From: Heterobilharzia americana
Taxonomy: Eukaryota; Platyhelminthes; Trematoda; Strigeidida; Schistosomatidae
Assembly (NCBI GenBank): GCA_944470555.2
Contig: OX104127.1
Span: 141,936,786 to 142,000,785, forward strand
DNA length: 64,000 nucleotides
Direction of reading: 5' to 3'
Part shown: positions 1 to 11,540 of the stretch, piece after piece
Position numbering within the stretch: the stretch's first letter is position 1
Layout of the letters: each line of letters starts with the position of its first letter
Made by a program: the position numbers and the translations under genes
The notes under the pieces: generated by a model
Databases searched by the model: none
Told to the model about the DNA's origin: nothing
Seen by the model: the letters and a program-made list of their open reading frames with translations, nothing else

Positions 1-125
1 CAAATTAGTTCATTCAATCATACTGAAATAAACCAAAATTAGTAAATAATATGATAATAACAGACTATTCATAGAAACAACAACCTTGAGGCGGGAGCAT
101 AAGTCAATCGTGCAAGACGTTGGTG

Positions 126-152
126 AGTATATATATATATATATATATATAT
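126..152. repeat. (TA)n microsatellite
   Basis: A short uninterrupted TA run of about 27 bases. The rest of 1-170 shows no gene or recognisable repeat. Confidence 0.9.
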
Positions 153-889
153 CAGTCGATGCAATTATTGCCTTCACATTGTATATACAAAGAAACATTA
201 AATAACTGGGAAATTTATCACTCAGTCTGATTTTCCCATTACATATGGAGGACTATTACGTTTTGAAGAACAAAAGTATTACTACTACAGTACTAAAGGA
301 AATTTCCCAATGCTGTTTGGACTGTATAACAGAGTAAAAAATCGTTCACAACTCAATTAGTAATTTGATTGTGAAAATTTTACCAACACATTCTCAGAAT
401 GTCACGTATAACAAGAAAGATAAACTAACTAACCAGTACTGTATGACACTTGATTGCACGATTCCAGAATAATTTGAACAAAAGTCGCGTACAATAATGT
501 AACGATATTTGAAATCTCATTTGTAATTTCTCATTTGATTCGATTGACCACTACCACGGGATGCACATACAGGCACCATACTTTTTAACCTGTTCACGAT
601 AGACTATTAATCAACCCTACGACCTCGACAGAATAGTATAAGTCAGTCAATGGAAAATAAAATCTGAATGTTGATTAGTTAGATGTGTGTTGCATGGTGA
701 AAGTATGAATTGCTCTTGCTTTATAATCCATAATAATTTGCGACTGCAAATAATACGTACTGGTGACATTTTTTACTAAACACCTTTCTCATAATCGCAT
801 TTAATACAACGTTGGATGTGATGAACCATTGAGAACATCGAAATAAAGTTGGTAATTAAAATTAACTGCTTGACTAGTCTAATGTTTGG

Positions 890-1035
890 GTGACTTCAAA
901 GATCACCCTAACAACAATCGAAACAACCAATTAGATTTCTTCATTTCGGTTGAAAGACAAATTTTGATAAAATAGAGAAGTCCGATTGGTTATTTGGGTT
1001 GTTGCTAGCGTGGCCTTCAAGGTCAGACTAATTTC
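890..1035. mobile_element. Foldback/MITE-like element (TIR family 'GACTTTAAAGG')
   Basis: It begins GGTGACTTCAAAGATCACCC and ends with a rough reverse complement (TGGCCTTCAAGGTCAGAC). Inner arms are AACAACCAATTAG and GATTGGTTATTTGG. The family recurs many times in the window; this copy is duplicated with the inverted arm at 31405-31560. Confidence 0.8.
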
Positions 1036-2216
1036 AGGTGTGTCCCAGAAAAATACCCCACCATTGAATACATTCTAGATGATATGTTAGCATTTCCACG
1101 TAGTCACAAAGTGGAAGCAGTGAGAAAACGCATGCTAACAAGTGGAAGGAGGAGAAATAGAATTAGTATTATGGTAGTATGATGTATTATTTGAAGGTGG
1201 TGATGTTTTGGATTTCATTGCAGCGCATACGCATACATGTGAACCTTTGTGGTTTGTTTTAAATGTACTGTCTGCAGTGTTAAAACAACTGTATGGCTTC
1301 TATGCCTATAGAGGATGCTTGTGAATAATGCCAACAGATATGAGATTACAAGAAGCCTTCACGTTTGTGACTATAATAACACCACGACTTTCAGTCACTC
1401 CACACAATCAATCAACAGTTACTTCTCCTACTGGTATTGTGGTGCACTAAACTTTATCTACACAATAAGTAGGGAAAAGATTCACCAAAAATCCCTTGTC
1501 CCGCTCCGCCTCCCGCTCCCCCTCCCCCTCCCTCTCCAACACTAACCTTCATACATCAAACTCACTTCTGAATCACTTTGTGATAACATTAATTTCTGGT
1601 CTTATTGACGTGATCCATAGATCAACCTGAGTGAGTTCTAACTACTCAGCTTGTTCACTAGTGTCTTTCACTCGTTCTTAACCTCTTTTGTGTCAGACAT
1701 CACACTTCGTAATGTCGGCGACTTGGGTTCCAAGGAAGCCTTATCGACGCCACAGTTGAGTAGTTGAAAAACCTCTCAATTGTGAGAAATATCAAAGTGA
1801 ACCATGTAATTTGTAAATCATTTGCAAATTGATTCATCATATCTAAAGTATTCATTCTCTTAGTCAACCCGAAATATATCAGGTACCTCAATTTTATTAA
1901 TCTAGATAACATAGACAACTAACTAGCTGAGGCTTGATGTTTTATTTCCAGATTCAGAAAGATGTATGTTGCATGCAAGAATTGAAGAAGGTCATCTGCA
2001 TGAAAATAATTGAGACAGTTGTTTTTAATTACTTGTGTTGTGCTGTTAAGGGAGTCACTAAGCGGAAATTGCTCACATTCACATATATTACTTGCATTTG
2101 GTTTCTTATCGAATTAATATACACTTTTCAAATTGAAATATACTCAGCGGCCTTGTGCGTATTCATGCAGTAGACAATAAGACACATTTATTGCTTGAAG
2201 AATGCTCAAATCTCGT

Positions 2217-2290
2217 TAGATGAAGTGGAGTTCGAAACCGTGAACCACTGGTTGAAAGTCAACTCTTTAAACCAACGAGCCACAACTCCA
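2217..2290 (-). mobile_element. tRNA-like retroposon head (type without hammerhead)
   Basis: On the - strand: GTGGCTCGTTGGTTTAAAG (A-box-like) and GGTTTCGAACTCC (B-box-like). The copy at 30130-30210 (+) is its inverted duplicate, and a diverged relative lies at 38650-38740 (+). The intact cloverleaf and acceptor stem are not preserved, so I take it as a SINE head and not a tRNA gene. Confidence 0.55.
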
Positions 2291-2299
2291 TATATATTA

Positions 2300-3057
2300 T
2301 TTTATAAGTTATCATTTGTGCTTTGGGTTGCTAGTGGAACATAGGGCTTTAGTAGCACGTCACCATTTTACTCTCTTATCTGCAGTCTTATTTTCTAACC
2401 TGGCTCCACGGTTGACCATGAGTTTTCATTTCTTCCTCACACCATCTCCTCCATTTCACCCCCACCTCGGACACCCAACTCGCTGTTTCCCATGAGGGCC
2501 CCACTCAATGGATGGCCTGGCGCGTGATGTCCCCAGTCAACCTTCTCAGTGTATGTCCAGTCCAATCCATCTACACTTCATTCCAGTGCATATTTGTTGA
2601 GTGATAGGTTCTTGCTCAGTTGGTTCGTTGCCAGCCGGCCGGCCAGCCAGCCACAGTTCCTTCTTGCTTATTCTCATTATTCTGGCAATCCATCTGAGCT
2701 TCAGTATCAAGTGAGTGTAGGAGGCAGCTGTTGATCAATGTCTGTAGTTTGTTGGGAATTCCTTTCGTAACGCGCCAAGTCTCTCAACCATCACATAGAT
2801 TCACTCACTTACTCGACTGAATTAGTGTTGAAAATCCGGATATTGTTCACACTTTATGCTGAATGCAGTTCAGTGCAGTAGATCTCCACACTGGTTTCAG
2901 GCTAATGAACGCCTGTCTTGGTATCTTTCCGATCCTGGCTGACTTTCACGTCCTCATCTGTGCCTGTGCCACCCGTAGTTGAAACAGTGCTTCCTAGATA
3001 GGTGTAGGTGAAGGAGGTTACTTCCTCTAAGTTTCTTCTATTGATGGTGTTTGGAGC

Positions 3058-3089
<32 letters not shown>

Positions 3090-3510
3090 GGTGATGGTGG
3101 CGTTGGTTGGGTATCTTCATCACCTGTGTCTTCTCTACGTTCACTTGAAGTGCCGTCTTCGCTGCCCTGCCTCGCCTCTTGTGTCAACTTGTTAGTTTTT
3201 GCCTGTAGATCTTCGAGTTTGTGTGACATTAGACATAAGTCATCGGCGAAATCCAAATCTTCCAGGTTCTTTACCCTGGTCCAGCCAGCATATGCCCCTC
3301 TTCTCGCTCCTTACAGTTTTTTGCATGATCTAGTCCAGTTGATCACAATCAGAAAGATCATGGGTTATAGTAAGCAGTAACCTCGTCTTTCTCCTGTCTT
3401 CACTTCAAAGGTATCACTGGGCTTTTTATTGTGAATCACGGCATACACCATCATATAGCATATAGCTGTTGACTGAGTTTGCTAAAGATTTGTGGCACTA
3501 AAACCGTAGA
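2300..3510 (-). mobile_element. 5'-truncated RTE-like non-LTR retrotransposon, copy 1
   Basis: The - strand encodes FADDLCLMSHKLEDLQAKTNK, carrying the reverse transcriptase catalytic [FY]ADD box. Further on it has NVEKTQVMKIPNQ, a His/Gln/Pro/Thr-rich microsatellite-coded stretch, and the C-terminal end. The FADD half and the NVEKTQ half lie in different frames because of a short insertion near 3155-3185 that other copies share. The 3' end at about 2300-2320 abuts the duplicated 2.2 kb segment. It is dead as a coding unit. Confidence 0.85.
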
Positions 3511-3689
3511 ACTTGGGTGTTCCTGAGTGTGACTGAATTTGTTCTGTCGTCGTCAATATTATTTACATGATTTTCCTAAATTACCATCATTAACTGGATT
3601 CCAAATGCTATGAAGGAGTATATATTTGTTATGATATTCCATACTAAGAATCTCAAATTGTATGAGAATTTTTTGGAATAAAGTGGTTC

Positions 3690-4470
3690 TTATTCTTATT
3701 ATTATTACTACTGTTGAGGGTTATGTGATAGCTACAGAATTCAGAGAAGTCTTGTTCGGAAAATGCGCAACAAGCCGGGAAGCAGGGGATTAGTTTATCA
3801 TTTATTATTATTAGAACATGAACAAAGCACACTAAAGGCACCAAGAAATGAGCCACACAAAATAATGTAACAACATTATGAAGACAAAGCGATGGAAAGT
3901 GGATAAGTAAAAAGAAAAATATAGTGAGAATAGCATGATTAGAAGGACAGACCAATAAGATACATTCAGTACTTTTCAGCAGCAGAAGATAGAAGGAAGC
4001 TACAGCGTGACCGCTACTAAGTTGCGTGATCTCTTGGACGCCGCCCACAGAGTTGTGATGCACCAACGGATGCTGGCCTGATACGATTATCCTTCATCCC
4101 ATGGAGCCACCTCATACACTGACCACCCTTCTGCTTCTTCTATCCAGTCTCAGGGATAGCAACGGTATGGAAGCCATTGGGATAAGATGCGAAACACATG
4201 TCCAAGCCACCGAAGCCGGTGTTTTCAGATGACATCACCTATGGAGTGACTATCTCCACATGCCCAGACACACGCTATCGTACCTCAAAATTACTTACAC
4301 GGTGTTACCACCGGATACGAGCAATCCTACGGAGACAACAATGGTCGGACATACATAGTTGTCACGCATGCCCAACTCAAAGGGGGTCATGTTTCACAGG
4401 CGTAGAGCAGAAGTGCTCTTTTAAGCCACTCTGGCTTTCCATGTGCAGTTGGAAATTTTATCAGCAGGGA
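3690..4470 (-). mobile_element. 3' end of another non-LTR retrotransposon family
   Basis: On the - strand about 4060-4240 encodes [12 protein letters not shown], a diverged form of the '[11 protein letters not shown]' block. This block lies in the C-terminal part of many RTE/CR1-type ORF2 proteins. The frame is broken by stops. The downstream portion (3690-4060) is its 3' UTR; the 137-codon open frame there has no recognisable domain. It differs from both the RTE and CR1-like copies elsewhere in the window. Confidence 0.5.
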
Positions 4471-5060
4471 TAGTTAGGTACTTTATTTATTTATTTGCTT
4501 ATTTATAACAATGGTCACTTTATTCCAGACAATAGTTTTTTTAAAACATAATGGAATTTTCAGTTTGATATTTCAACAAATCTACTCCTTCTAGAGTATT
4601 TTCAAATTAAATAACCATCGTTGTTAAATAATGTTAATTATAACAGTATGATAAGCAATAATATACAATGACCAGTTGTTCTTAGGTTATCGTATAGTTT
4701 GTGGATATGGCATTGTACAGAGGGACAACTAGAATAGCAACCCTACATCTGCTCGTGGAGAATTATTCAGCCAGTATAAGAAGCTGCAGTTCCTGTTAAC
4801 TATGCCTGTGATAGTTATGTGATGAAGTGTTGTGAACTCAAGAGCCCACTACTATCTATCGTGATATTTATTTGGAATTTTGTTGTCATTTTACGTGATT
4901 ATAAACTGGAGACATTTTAAATAATGCGCGAGAGTATATTTTACGATTTGTTGACATTTGAATAATTGAAACAAGTCACAAAGGGAGTAATTTGATGGAA
5001 ACTTTTAAGTAGTCAAAAATTTTAAGCAGACCGCCCAATCAACCAGAAAGCGTCTGACAC
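4471..5060. repeat. Unclassified dispersed repeat (inverted copy at 33125-33490)
   Basis: The segment from about 4660 to 5060 matches the reverse complement of 33125-33490 over several hundred bases. Shared landmarks are ATTCAAATGTCAACAAATCG and CTAAGAACAACTGG. A third piece lies at 29630-29735. I see no coding or tRNA-like sequence in it. 4471-4660 is plain AT-rich intronic or intergenic DNA. Confidence 0.7.
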
Positions 5061-5384
5061 ACCAGTAATATAAGTGAAGTTGTTTAGAATCTATGGGAAG
5101 TAGAGAAGAATTCAGTCTTCCTGTTGTTGGAGAACAGTCTCTTTCTTGTACTAACACTTGGAAAGCGTATAACTGTTTAGTAATATGTAGGATGTACCCT
5201 GAGAGATTTATTATTTATGAACAGTATTTCTTCAGCGGCATGCTTAATAAAGCAGTATTAGTCAGTTTTATTTCAACTTGAGGTCTCATTCGCTATACAG
5301 CCATACTGGAAAATATATTCCACTTTTTTCTGCATGGTTTCTAGTGAGCTGTTTTATTAAAAAGATAATCATCATAATATAGTG

Positions 5385-5575
5385 ACTTGTTTTATTTGAA
5401 TCCGATTATCTTAGTGGTAACGTGAATACCGCAAAAATTGAAGGTTCTACCTTCAATAAGGTATACAAACAAAAATGCTGATTGATGAGGTATCCCAAAG
5501 GATGGCGAAACACTGGTCAAGTGTTATTTGAGGTTTTAAGTAGTCCAGTAAAAAATGATTTCGGTTGACAGTAGA
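5385..5575 (+). mobile_element. tRNA-headed retroposon with hammerhead-like core, type 4
   Basis: An A-box-like TTATCTTAGTGGTAACG and a B-box-like GGTTCTACC are followed about 35 bases later by a hammerhead-like core at 5470-5530: TGATGAG, a stem II pairing GGTATCC with GGATGGC, then CGAAA, then GTC. Only the first core base (C to T) is off the CUGAUGA consensus. 5061-5384 holds nothing I recognise. Confidence 0.5.
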
Positions 5576-5696
5576 AACTCATAAACCTATTCAACGTCCT
5601 GCTTTACTTGAAACAAATAAGAAACCAATGTGCACTTTATATTTATCCCTATATATTCCATCAACCACCTTAAAAGGGATACTTTCAGTGTCAGTG

Positions 5697-5854
5697 GATT
5701 GGATTTCGCGGATGACTTATGTCTAATGTCACACAAACTCGAAGATCTACAGGCAAAAACTAACAAGTTGACACAAGAGGCGAGGCAGGGCAGCGAAGAC
5801 GGCACTTCAAGTGAACGTAGAGAAGACACAGGTGATGAAGATACCCAACCAACG

Positions 5855-5885
<31 letters not shown>

Positions 5886-6645
5886 CAAGCTCCAAACACC
5901 ATCAATAGAAGAAACTTAGAGGAAGTAGCCTCCTACACCCACACCTATCTAGGAAACACTGTTTCAACTATGGGCGGCACAGGCACAGACGAGGATGTCA
6001 AAGTCAGCCAGGATCGGAAAGATACCAAGACAGGCGTTCATTAGCCTGAAACCAGTGTGCAGGTCTACTGTACTGAACTGCACTCAGCATAAAGTGTGAA
6101 CAATATCCGGATTTTCAACACTAATTCAGTCGAGTAAGTGAGTGAATCTATGTGATGGTTGAGAGAGTTGGTGCGTTACGAAAGGAATTCCCAACAAACT
6201 ACAGACATTGATCAACAGCTGCCTCCTACACTCACTTGATACTGAAGCTCAGATGGATTGCCAGAATAATGAGAATAAGCAAGAAGGAACTGTGGCTGGC
6301 TGGCCGGCTGGCAACGAACCAACTGAGCAAGAACCTATCACTCAACAAATATGCACTGGAATGAAGTGTAGATGGATTGGACTGGACATACACTGAGAAG
6401 GTTGACTGGGGACATCACGCGCCAGGCCATCCATCGAGTGGGGCCCTCATGGGAAACAGCGAGTTGGGTGTCCGAGGTGGGGTGAAATGGAGGAGATGGT
6501 GTGAGGAAGAAATGAAAACTCATGGTCAACCGTGGAGCCAGGTTAGAAAATAAGACTGCAGATAAGAGAGTAAAATGGTGACGTGCTACTAAAACCCTAT
6601 GTTCCAATAGGAACCCAAGTGACAAATAATAATAATTAGTGTCAG
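5697..6645 (+). mobile_element. 5'-truncated RTE-like retrotransposon, copy 2
   Basis: Begins at the RT catalytic block (DFADDLCLMSHKLED). Then come NVEKTQVMKIPNQ in another frame, a run of CAC/CAA triplets, and the C-terminal region (CRWIGLDIH). The 3' end is GGGACAAATAATAATAAT-like, the usual triplet tail of this family. It shares the frame break between FADD and NVEKTQ with copies 1, 3 and 6. Confidence 0.9.
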
Positions 6646-7369
6646 TGGACTAATTTTCAGCTAGCATCCTGAATCGGTCTACATTTGCCAATCTGATCAC
6701 TCACGTGCATTTACTTTTAGGTCATTTTTTTGAGTTAGTTATTCGGAAAATGAAAAATATAACACATCACCTCATTCTTTTAGTAAATTAAAGATAGTGT
6801 TGTGATGAATTGACCATGAAGCAAGACCGGATGTATATCACGTCATGGTTGTCATTCTTATATCCTTTCAGTCATTAAGTAAGCTTTAGTCAGTCACACA
6901 AAATGCTTCTTTACAAAAAAACAAACAGTATAATATTTTTCGGGGGTTTATTTGTACGTAGGTTATTTAGTATGTTAAGTGAAAGTGAATATTTCATCTG
7001 CCTTTCTATTGTAAGGTTGTAAACTAGTCTATTCAGTTTTTTTATCGATCCTTAGAACAGTCTGACACCTATGAAGACAATTAATCATTTGCTTAGGCGT
7101 CAAACTTTATCTTTATGTGTATATTTGTATCAAAATATAGAGATGGGTGGATGAATGTATTACTTTCTCAGCTGAACACAACATAGACGGAAATATTTAG
7201 AAGACATACACATCTACATCTATTTGAGTGAACTACTGAAAAGTATATTCATGGGACTAACGGAATATTCACTGACTGTTTTGCATTACTTCATGAATCA
7301 GCTTATATATTTACGTATATTGACATTTTATTCATTCAATAGGTAAACTTGAATATGTTGTTACTTGTA
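6646..7369. other. AT-rich stretch with no recognised feature
   Basis: No convincing exon, repeat family or RNA motif seen on either strand; short open frames only. Confidence 0.6.
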
Positions 7370-7745
7370 TATTGTCCCGTCGTTGATTGGACCGAATCGA
7401 TCGGTCCCTATTAGCTTATGGCCTCCTGTGCAACTGCCTAGATGTTGCCTGTGTTTCATTTTTTTATGAATGATGGATAGTGTCTATTAATGGAGTCTAT
7501 GACGCACGTTTCGTCCTACTTGAGACTCGTCAGCTACATGTACTTACCTCACAGTGAATGATGTTGTTCCCATTAAAAGTCAAAACCAATGAAGGCACTC
7601 TGACGTTTGAAGCGATCTGTTCGGGGTCCGAGACTGAAAAGGAAACAACATCTCCCAGTGGGAGGCAGGTATATCCAGCTGACGACTCGTAAGCAGGATG
7701 AAACGCACGTCTTGAATTCCACTGATAACTATTGTCCATCACTAA
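7370..7745. mobile_element. Sm-alpha-type hammerhead retroposon, inverted pair
   Basis: A - strand unit (body from about 7370, hammerhead at 7495-7545) faces a + strand unit (hammerhead at 7671-7721), with a tRNA-like segment between them. The - core has CTGACGAG, a GTC..GGAC stem II with loop CAAGT, CGAAA and GTC. The + core reads CTGACGAC, one base off. The unit continues with the family body GATTGGACCGAATCGATC. Confidence 0.8.
7495..7545 (-). ncRNA. Hammerhead ribozyme core (Sm-alpha type)
   Basis: CTGACGAG, stem II GTCTC/GGAC with CAAGT loop, then CGAAACGTGCGTC ending in the GTC cleavage triplet. The conserved core is intact. Stem I (TGTAG with ATAGA) is weakened. Stem III is the very short, self-complementary type typical of schistosome hammerheads. 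Confidence 0.7.
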
Positions 7746-8384
7746 TGTTAAGTGTGAATGTAGGCCAAGTTTTGTAAAACTGTTAAGATAATTGAACCCT
7801 GGATATTTCTCAGAGTCGAACTTATTGGGTCGAATTGATCAACCTTCTTCTATCAGTATATTAGATATTTGCATGAATATCTAAATAATCTTAATCGCTT
7901 ATCGTAATGTTCGACATTAGGGTCTAAAACTCATATTTCATCATATTTTGAAACTCGTTCAAATCCTAATACACCTGGAACCCAGTGAACAAGAAGTGTC
8001 TATTACTACTGATTTGTAATGGCTAACACTAAAGCATTTGAACATACATCTGTTAAGTTACAATAAGAAAACTAACATTCATCAAGATGACTGATGATAA
8101 TGTAAGACGAAATGCCCATTATAGCTTCTGGTACTACCTAGCGATGATGAGTTTTATCAGTTCTTTATAAGAATCTCGAATTCTTCTCATTATACAAATA
8201 TATAAGCAAAACGAAAACTCTTCACTTAAATATAACTGTAAGGCTGAGGAAATAATGTATAATGGAATAGGCATACTTCTGTCCTACCATTTTATGAGCA
8301 CATATAAGATTCTTAAGGCGAAATTTGTACTCTTTCTGTGAAACTCCCTTGTTGAAAAATAAGAGGGAATCCCTTTAGATCATT

Positions 8385-9115
8385 ATTATTATAATTATTA
8401 TTTATCCCTTGGATTCCTAATAGAACATACGGCTTCAGTAGAACGTCTCCAATGCGCTCTGTTCTCTAAAATCTTTTGAAAATCGCTCCACCAGTGCCCA
8501 AAACCTCTCATTTCTTCCTCACACCATCTCCTCCATGTCACCCTCACCTCGGACGCCCAACTCGTCACTTCCCATCTGGGTTCCACTCGAGTGACTGGCC
8601 TGTCGCGTGATGTCCCCGAATGGTCTTCTCAGTGCATGTCCAGTCCAATCCATCTACACTTCCTTCCAGTGCATATTTGTTGAGTGATAGGTTCTTGGTT
8701 CCTTCGTTGGCAGCCAGCCAGAGTTCCTTGTTGCTGATTCTTTCTGGCCATCTGATCTTCAGTAACGAGTGAGTGTAGGAGACAGCTGTTGATCAATGTC
8801 TGTAGTTTGTTGGGAATTCCTTTCGTAACGCACCAACTCTCTCAACCATCACATAGATTCACTCACTTACTCGACTGAATTAGTGTTGAAAATCCGGATA
8901 TTGTTCACACTTTATGCTGAGTGCAGTTCAGTACAGTAGACCTGCACACTGGTTTCAGGCTAATGAACGCCTGTCTTGGTATCTTTCCGATCCTGGCTGA
9001 CTTTGACATCCTCGTCTGTGCCTGTGCCGCCCATAGTTGAAACAGTGTTTCCTAGATAGGTGTGGGTGTAGGAGGCTACTTCCTCTAAGTTTCTTCTATT
9101 GATGGTGTTTGGAGC

Positions 9116-9147
<32 letters not shown>

Positions 9148-9390
9148 GGCGTTGGTTGGGTATCTTCATCACCTGTGTCTTCTCTACGTTCACTTGAAGT
9201 GCCGTCTTCGCTGCCCTGCCTCGCCTCTTGTGTCAACTTGTTAGTTTTTGCCTGTAGATCTTCGAGTTTGTGTGACATTAGACATAAGTCATCGGCGAAA
9301 TCCTAATCTTCAAGGTTCTTTTCCGTGATCCAGCGTATCCCCCTCTTCTCGCTCCTCACTGTTTGTTGCATGATCCAGTCCACTCAATCA
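8385..9390 (-). mobile_element. RTE-like retrotransposon, copy 3, 3' half
   Basis: The 3' triplet tail and TTATTTATCCCTTGG end lie at about 8385. Going up the - strand there is the C-terminal domain, the His/Gln tract, NVEKTQVMKIPNQ and the MSHKLEDLQAK block. It breaks at about 9390, inside RT, where a CR1-like element is inserted. The same RTE resumes at 10246. 7746-8384 shows nothing recognisable. Confidence 0.9.
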
Positions 9391-10245
9391 GTCATTATCA
9401 ACGTAGGACCAGGCATTACTGCGTAACGGTCCGAGTTGCCACACCTCACGTCAGTTCATCAAGTGGAAAGGTTGTGAGGTGAAGGATGAAGATAAGTGAA
9501 TGCAGTCAAAAGAAATATGAAGTACGAGAAGGAAGGAAAGAAGAGCGACAAAATGGTGAGATTCGGTATAGCATTGTTAAGATGAGGATAATGTGTATAT
9601 ACATCTACGCCACTGACTTCGGTTCTGAGCCATATCACCTAGGGTCTCCAACCACTGGTTCCTCTTATGCCGCCGACCCCAACCACCTAGTCTGCATCGT
9701 CCTACATGGCTTAAACCAACAGTCAGAAACTTCATACATTGGTGCCAGCCTGGACCCATCTCAGCCAACATTGTGTGAAGAGGCAATCGGTGACTAAGCA
9801 AACGTAGTACGTGTCCCAACCATCTCAGTCGATGAAGGTTCACAACCTCGTCAACTGACTTACCTCTTCTCTTTAAAACTCTACAACTGACTTCTGCATG
9901 ACTCACATTGGGACACCACGGAATACGTCCTATACTACGAAGGCAACAGAAGTCAAACACTTGAAGCCTTTTTATATCTTCCACTTTCAATGGCCATGTT
10001 TCACAGCCATACAGTAGAACAGAGCGGACTGTTGTGCAGTACACGCGACCCTTAATAGACAAACGGATATCACGGCAGCGCCATAGGTGGCGCAAATAGG
10101 CAAAAGCCAATCGAGCCTTTTGTATCCGTGCAGAAATCTCATCGGCAACTAACTCACCGGGGTTGATCCTACTTCCCAGGTAAGTGAAGTAGTTAACACA
10201 CTCAACCACTTCACTCTCTATTGTTAGCCGCGGTACCGCAGCTAC
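9391..10245 (-). mobile_element. CR1-like (family A) non-LTR retrotransposon 3' end, inserted in an RTE
   Basis: A 228-codon frame on the - strand reads [67 protein letters not shown] and [11 protein letters not shown]. These are the post-RT C-terminal blocks of a jockey-superfamily retrotransposon. It is 5'-truncated and ends at a short ATGATGA-type tail on the low-coordinate side. The flanking RTE reads through when this segment is removed, so it is a nested insertion. Confidence 0.85.
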
Positions 10246-10880
10246 TACAGTCAGGAATGTCATCAGTGATAGTAGACAGCCTTGTCTTACTCCTTCCTGT
10301 CTTCACTTCAATAGCATCACTGAGCTTTCCATTGTGAATTACTTGGCATGTGGCGTCTTCATATACTTGTTGAATGAGATTGATTAAGATTTGTGGCACT
10401 CAGTAGTGTTAAGGTAGCAGTTTCCAAATTACTTCTCAGTCGACGCTGTCGAAGGCCTTTCCAAAATCGATGAAATTGAGGTAGAGAGTTGAGTGCCATT
10501 CTATACTCTGTTCTGTGATGATGCGTAGTGTAGCGTTGCAATTTGATCTCCATATGATTTGTTCTTCCTGAATCCAGCCAGCCAGCCTGTTCCGATCGTA
10601 GTTTTGAATCCAGTGCATCGCTTAGTCTCTCCAGGATGATGTGGCTTAATATTTTGCTCGGGGTGGACGGAGGTGGAGCATGATTCCGCGCCAATCCTTG
10701 CAAAGACTTAGGTTTCTCTTCTTCAGGAGTTTGACAAGGTAACCCTTCTTCCAATCTGCAAGTACCTTTCTTTCCTTCCAGACCTCTGCAATAGTGGTGT
10801 GAGCATGTCCGCTGTTGTCTCTGCGTCTGTTTTCAGTGCTTCTAGCGGGATTTCATCGACTTGATATGAATTCATCATAT
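10246..10880 (-). mobile_element. RTE-like retrotransposon, copy 3, 5' half (split by nested element)
   Basis: The - strand encodes fingers/palm blocks of reverse transcriptase in several frames: a GxxVKLL-type block and 'QAG' block, NFIDFGKAFDSVD (catalytic Asp region), and [31 protein letters not shown]. Frames change near 10525-10550 at the same 5-nt insertion seen in copies 10 and 11. The 5' end is truncated at about 10880. Confidence 0.85.
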
Positions 10881-11214
10881 TAGTTTTTTCAGTTTCTAGT
10901 AGTATTTAAAACGTAGGGTATAAAGTGATTCATTAGGGTTACCGATTTTCAAACAGTTGACTGTTTCAATATGCCTGATATTTTTCGGAACTAGAGAAAA
11001 TTTCCACTGAAGCCTATCACTTCAGGTAATAGATGATTGCTGAAAAGGGTTAGAATTTCTGAAAGATTGTGAATTTTCTGTCCATTGGAGACAGACTTTG
11101 ATGATGAAAACCAGAAAACAGAAACACCTAAATCCTGAATATCCTATGGATCATGTTCACATGCACAATTAATTTTTAGGGTATCACAGTACTGAATCTA
11201 TTCAGTCAACACAC

Positions 11215-11540
11215 TGTTAGTTGGTTGGGGGCAATCGGCAGGAAGCCATGGACCTGAGTTTCGTGCTTGTTGGGACTCGTCAGCAAGGCGTATCTGCAAC
11301 CCCGACGTTACCAACGAGCTATTCAAGTCACGATCTACTTCCTATAGGATTGGGTTACGTACATAAATTGGTCACGGGGAAGCAGCCAATTTCACGCTGT
11401 CTAGTCCTGAGAGTGCAGACCGAATTCTATCGACCATATTTGCAATGTGCTCACCAAGCTAGAAGGTTGATGACTTGCAAGAAGTATAAAACCAAGGTTC
11501 AGGGCTTCCTGCCGATTGCCTCCAACTAACTAACGTTTAC
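11215..11540 (-). mobile_element. tRNA/hammerhead retroposon, type 3
   Basis: The - strand carries a hammerhead-like core at 11242-11290: CTGACGAG, a loop ending AGCAC, GAAA, then GGTC. Stem I pairs GCCTTG with CATGGC. A diverged relative lies at 28870-28935 (-) and a + strand one at 32950-33000. The 102-codon + strand frame here is a chance frame in the repeat. 10881-11214 and 11541-12100 show no feature I can name. Confidence 0.55.
11242..11290 (-). ncRNA. Hammerhead-like core, type 3
   Basis: CTGACGAG and CGAAA core segments and a GTC triplet are intact. Stem II is imperfect in this copy (GTCCC opposite GCAC). The relative at 32950-33000 has a fully pairable GUGCU/AGUAC stem II after allowing core mutations, so the ancestral stem was probably GUGCU/AGCAC. 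Confidence 0.5.

Larger units (their letters stand above)
170..2480. repeat. Left arm of a ~2.2 kb near-identical inverted duplication
   Basis: This stretch recurs in reverse complement at about 29949-32195. In the parts I compared the two are nearly identical: a 72-codon frame at 1700-1918 (-) matches one at 30508-30726 (+) with only two residue changes. The left arm has about 80 extra bases near 303-385. It contains a foldback element (890-1035), a C-rich tract (1497-1540), a tRNA-like segment (2217-2290), and, from 2300, the 3' end of an RTE copy. I find no gene in it; the short open frames have no recognisable product. Confidence 0.9.

Noticed and set aside
1315..1545. 76-codon frame conserved in both inverted arms
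   Set aside because: Conservation reflects the recent duplication of the whole 2.2 kb, including non-coding parts; no domain recognised.
3051..3380. 109-codon + strand frame with Val/Gly runs
   Set aside because: Antisense shadow of the RTE copy 1 coding strand; the Gly/Val runs are the complement of the CAC/CAA tract. Similar shadows occur at 5587-5895 and 9109-9306.
3653..4066. 137-codon - strand frame with hydrophobic stretches
   Set aside because: Lies in the 3' UTR of a decayed non-LTR element; no domain, no conserved context.
11221..11529. 102-codon + strand protein
   Set aside because: Falls wholly in a dispersed retroposon whose other copy has no such frame.
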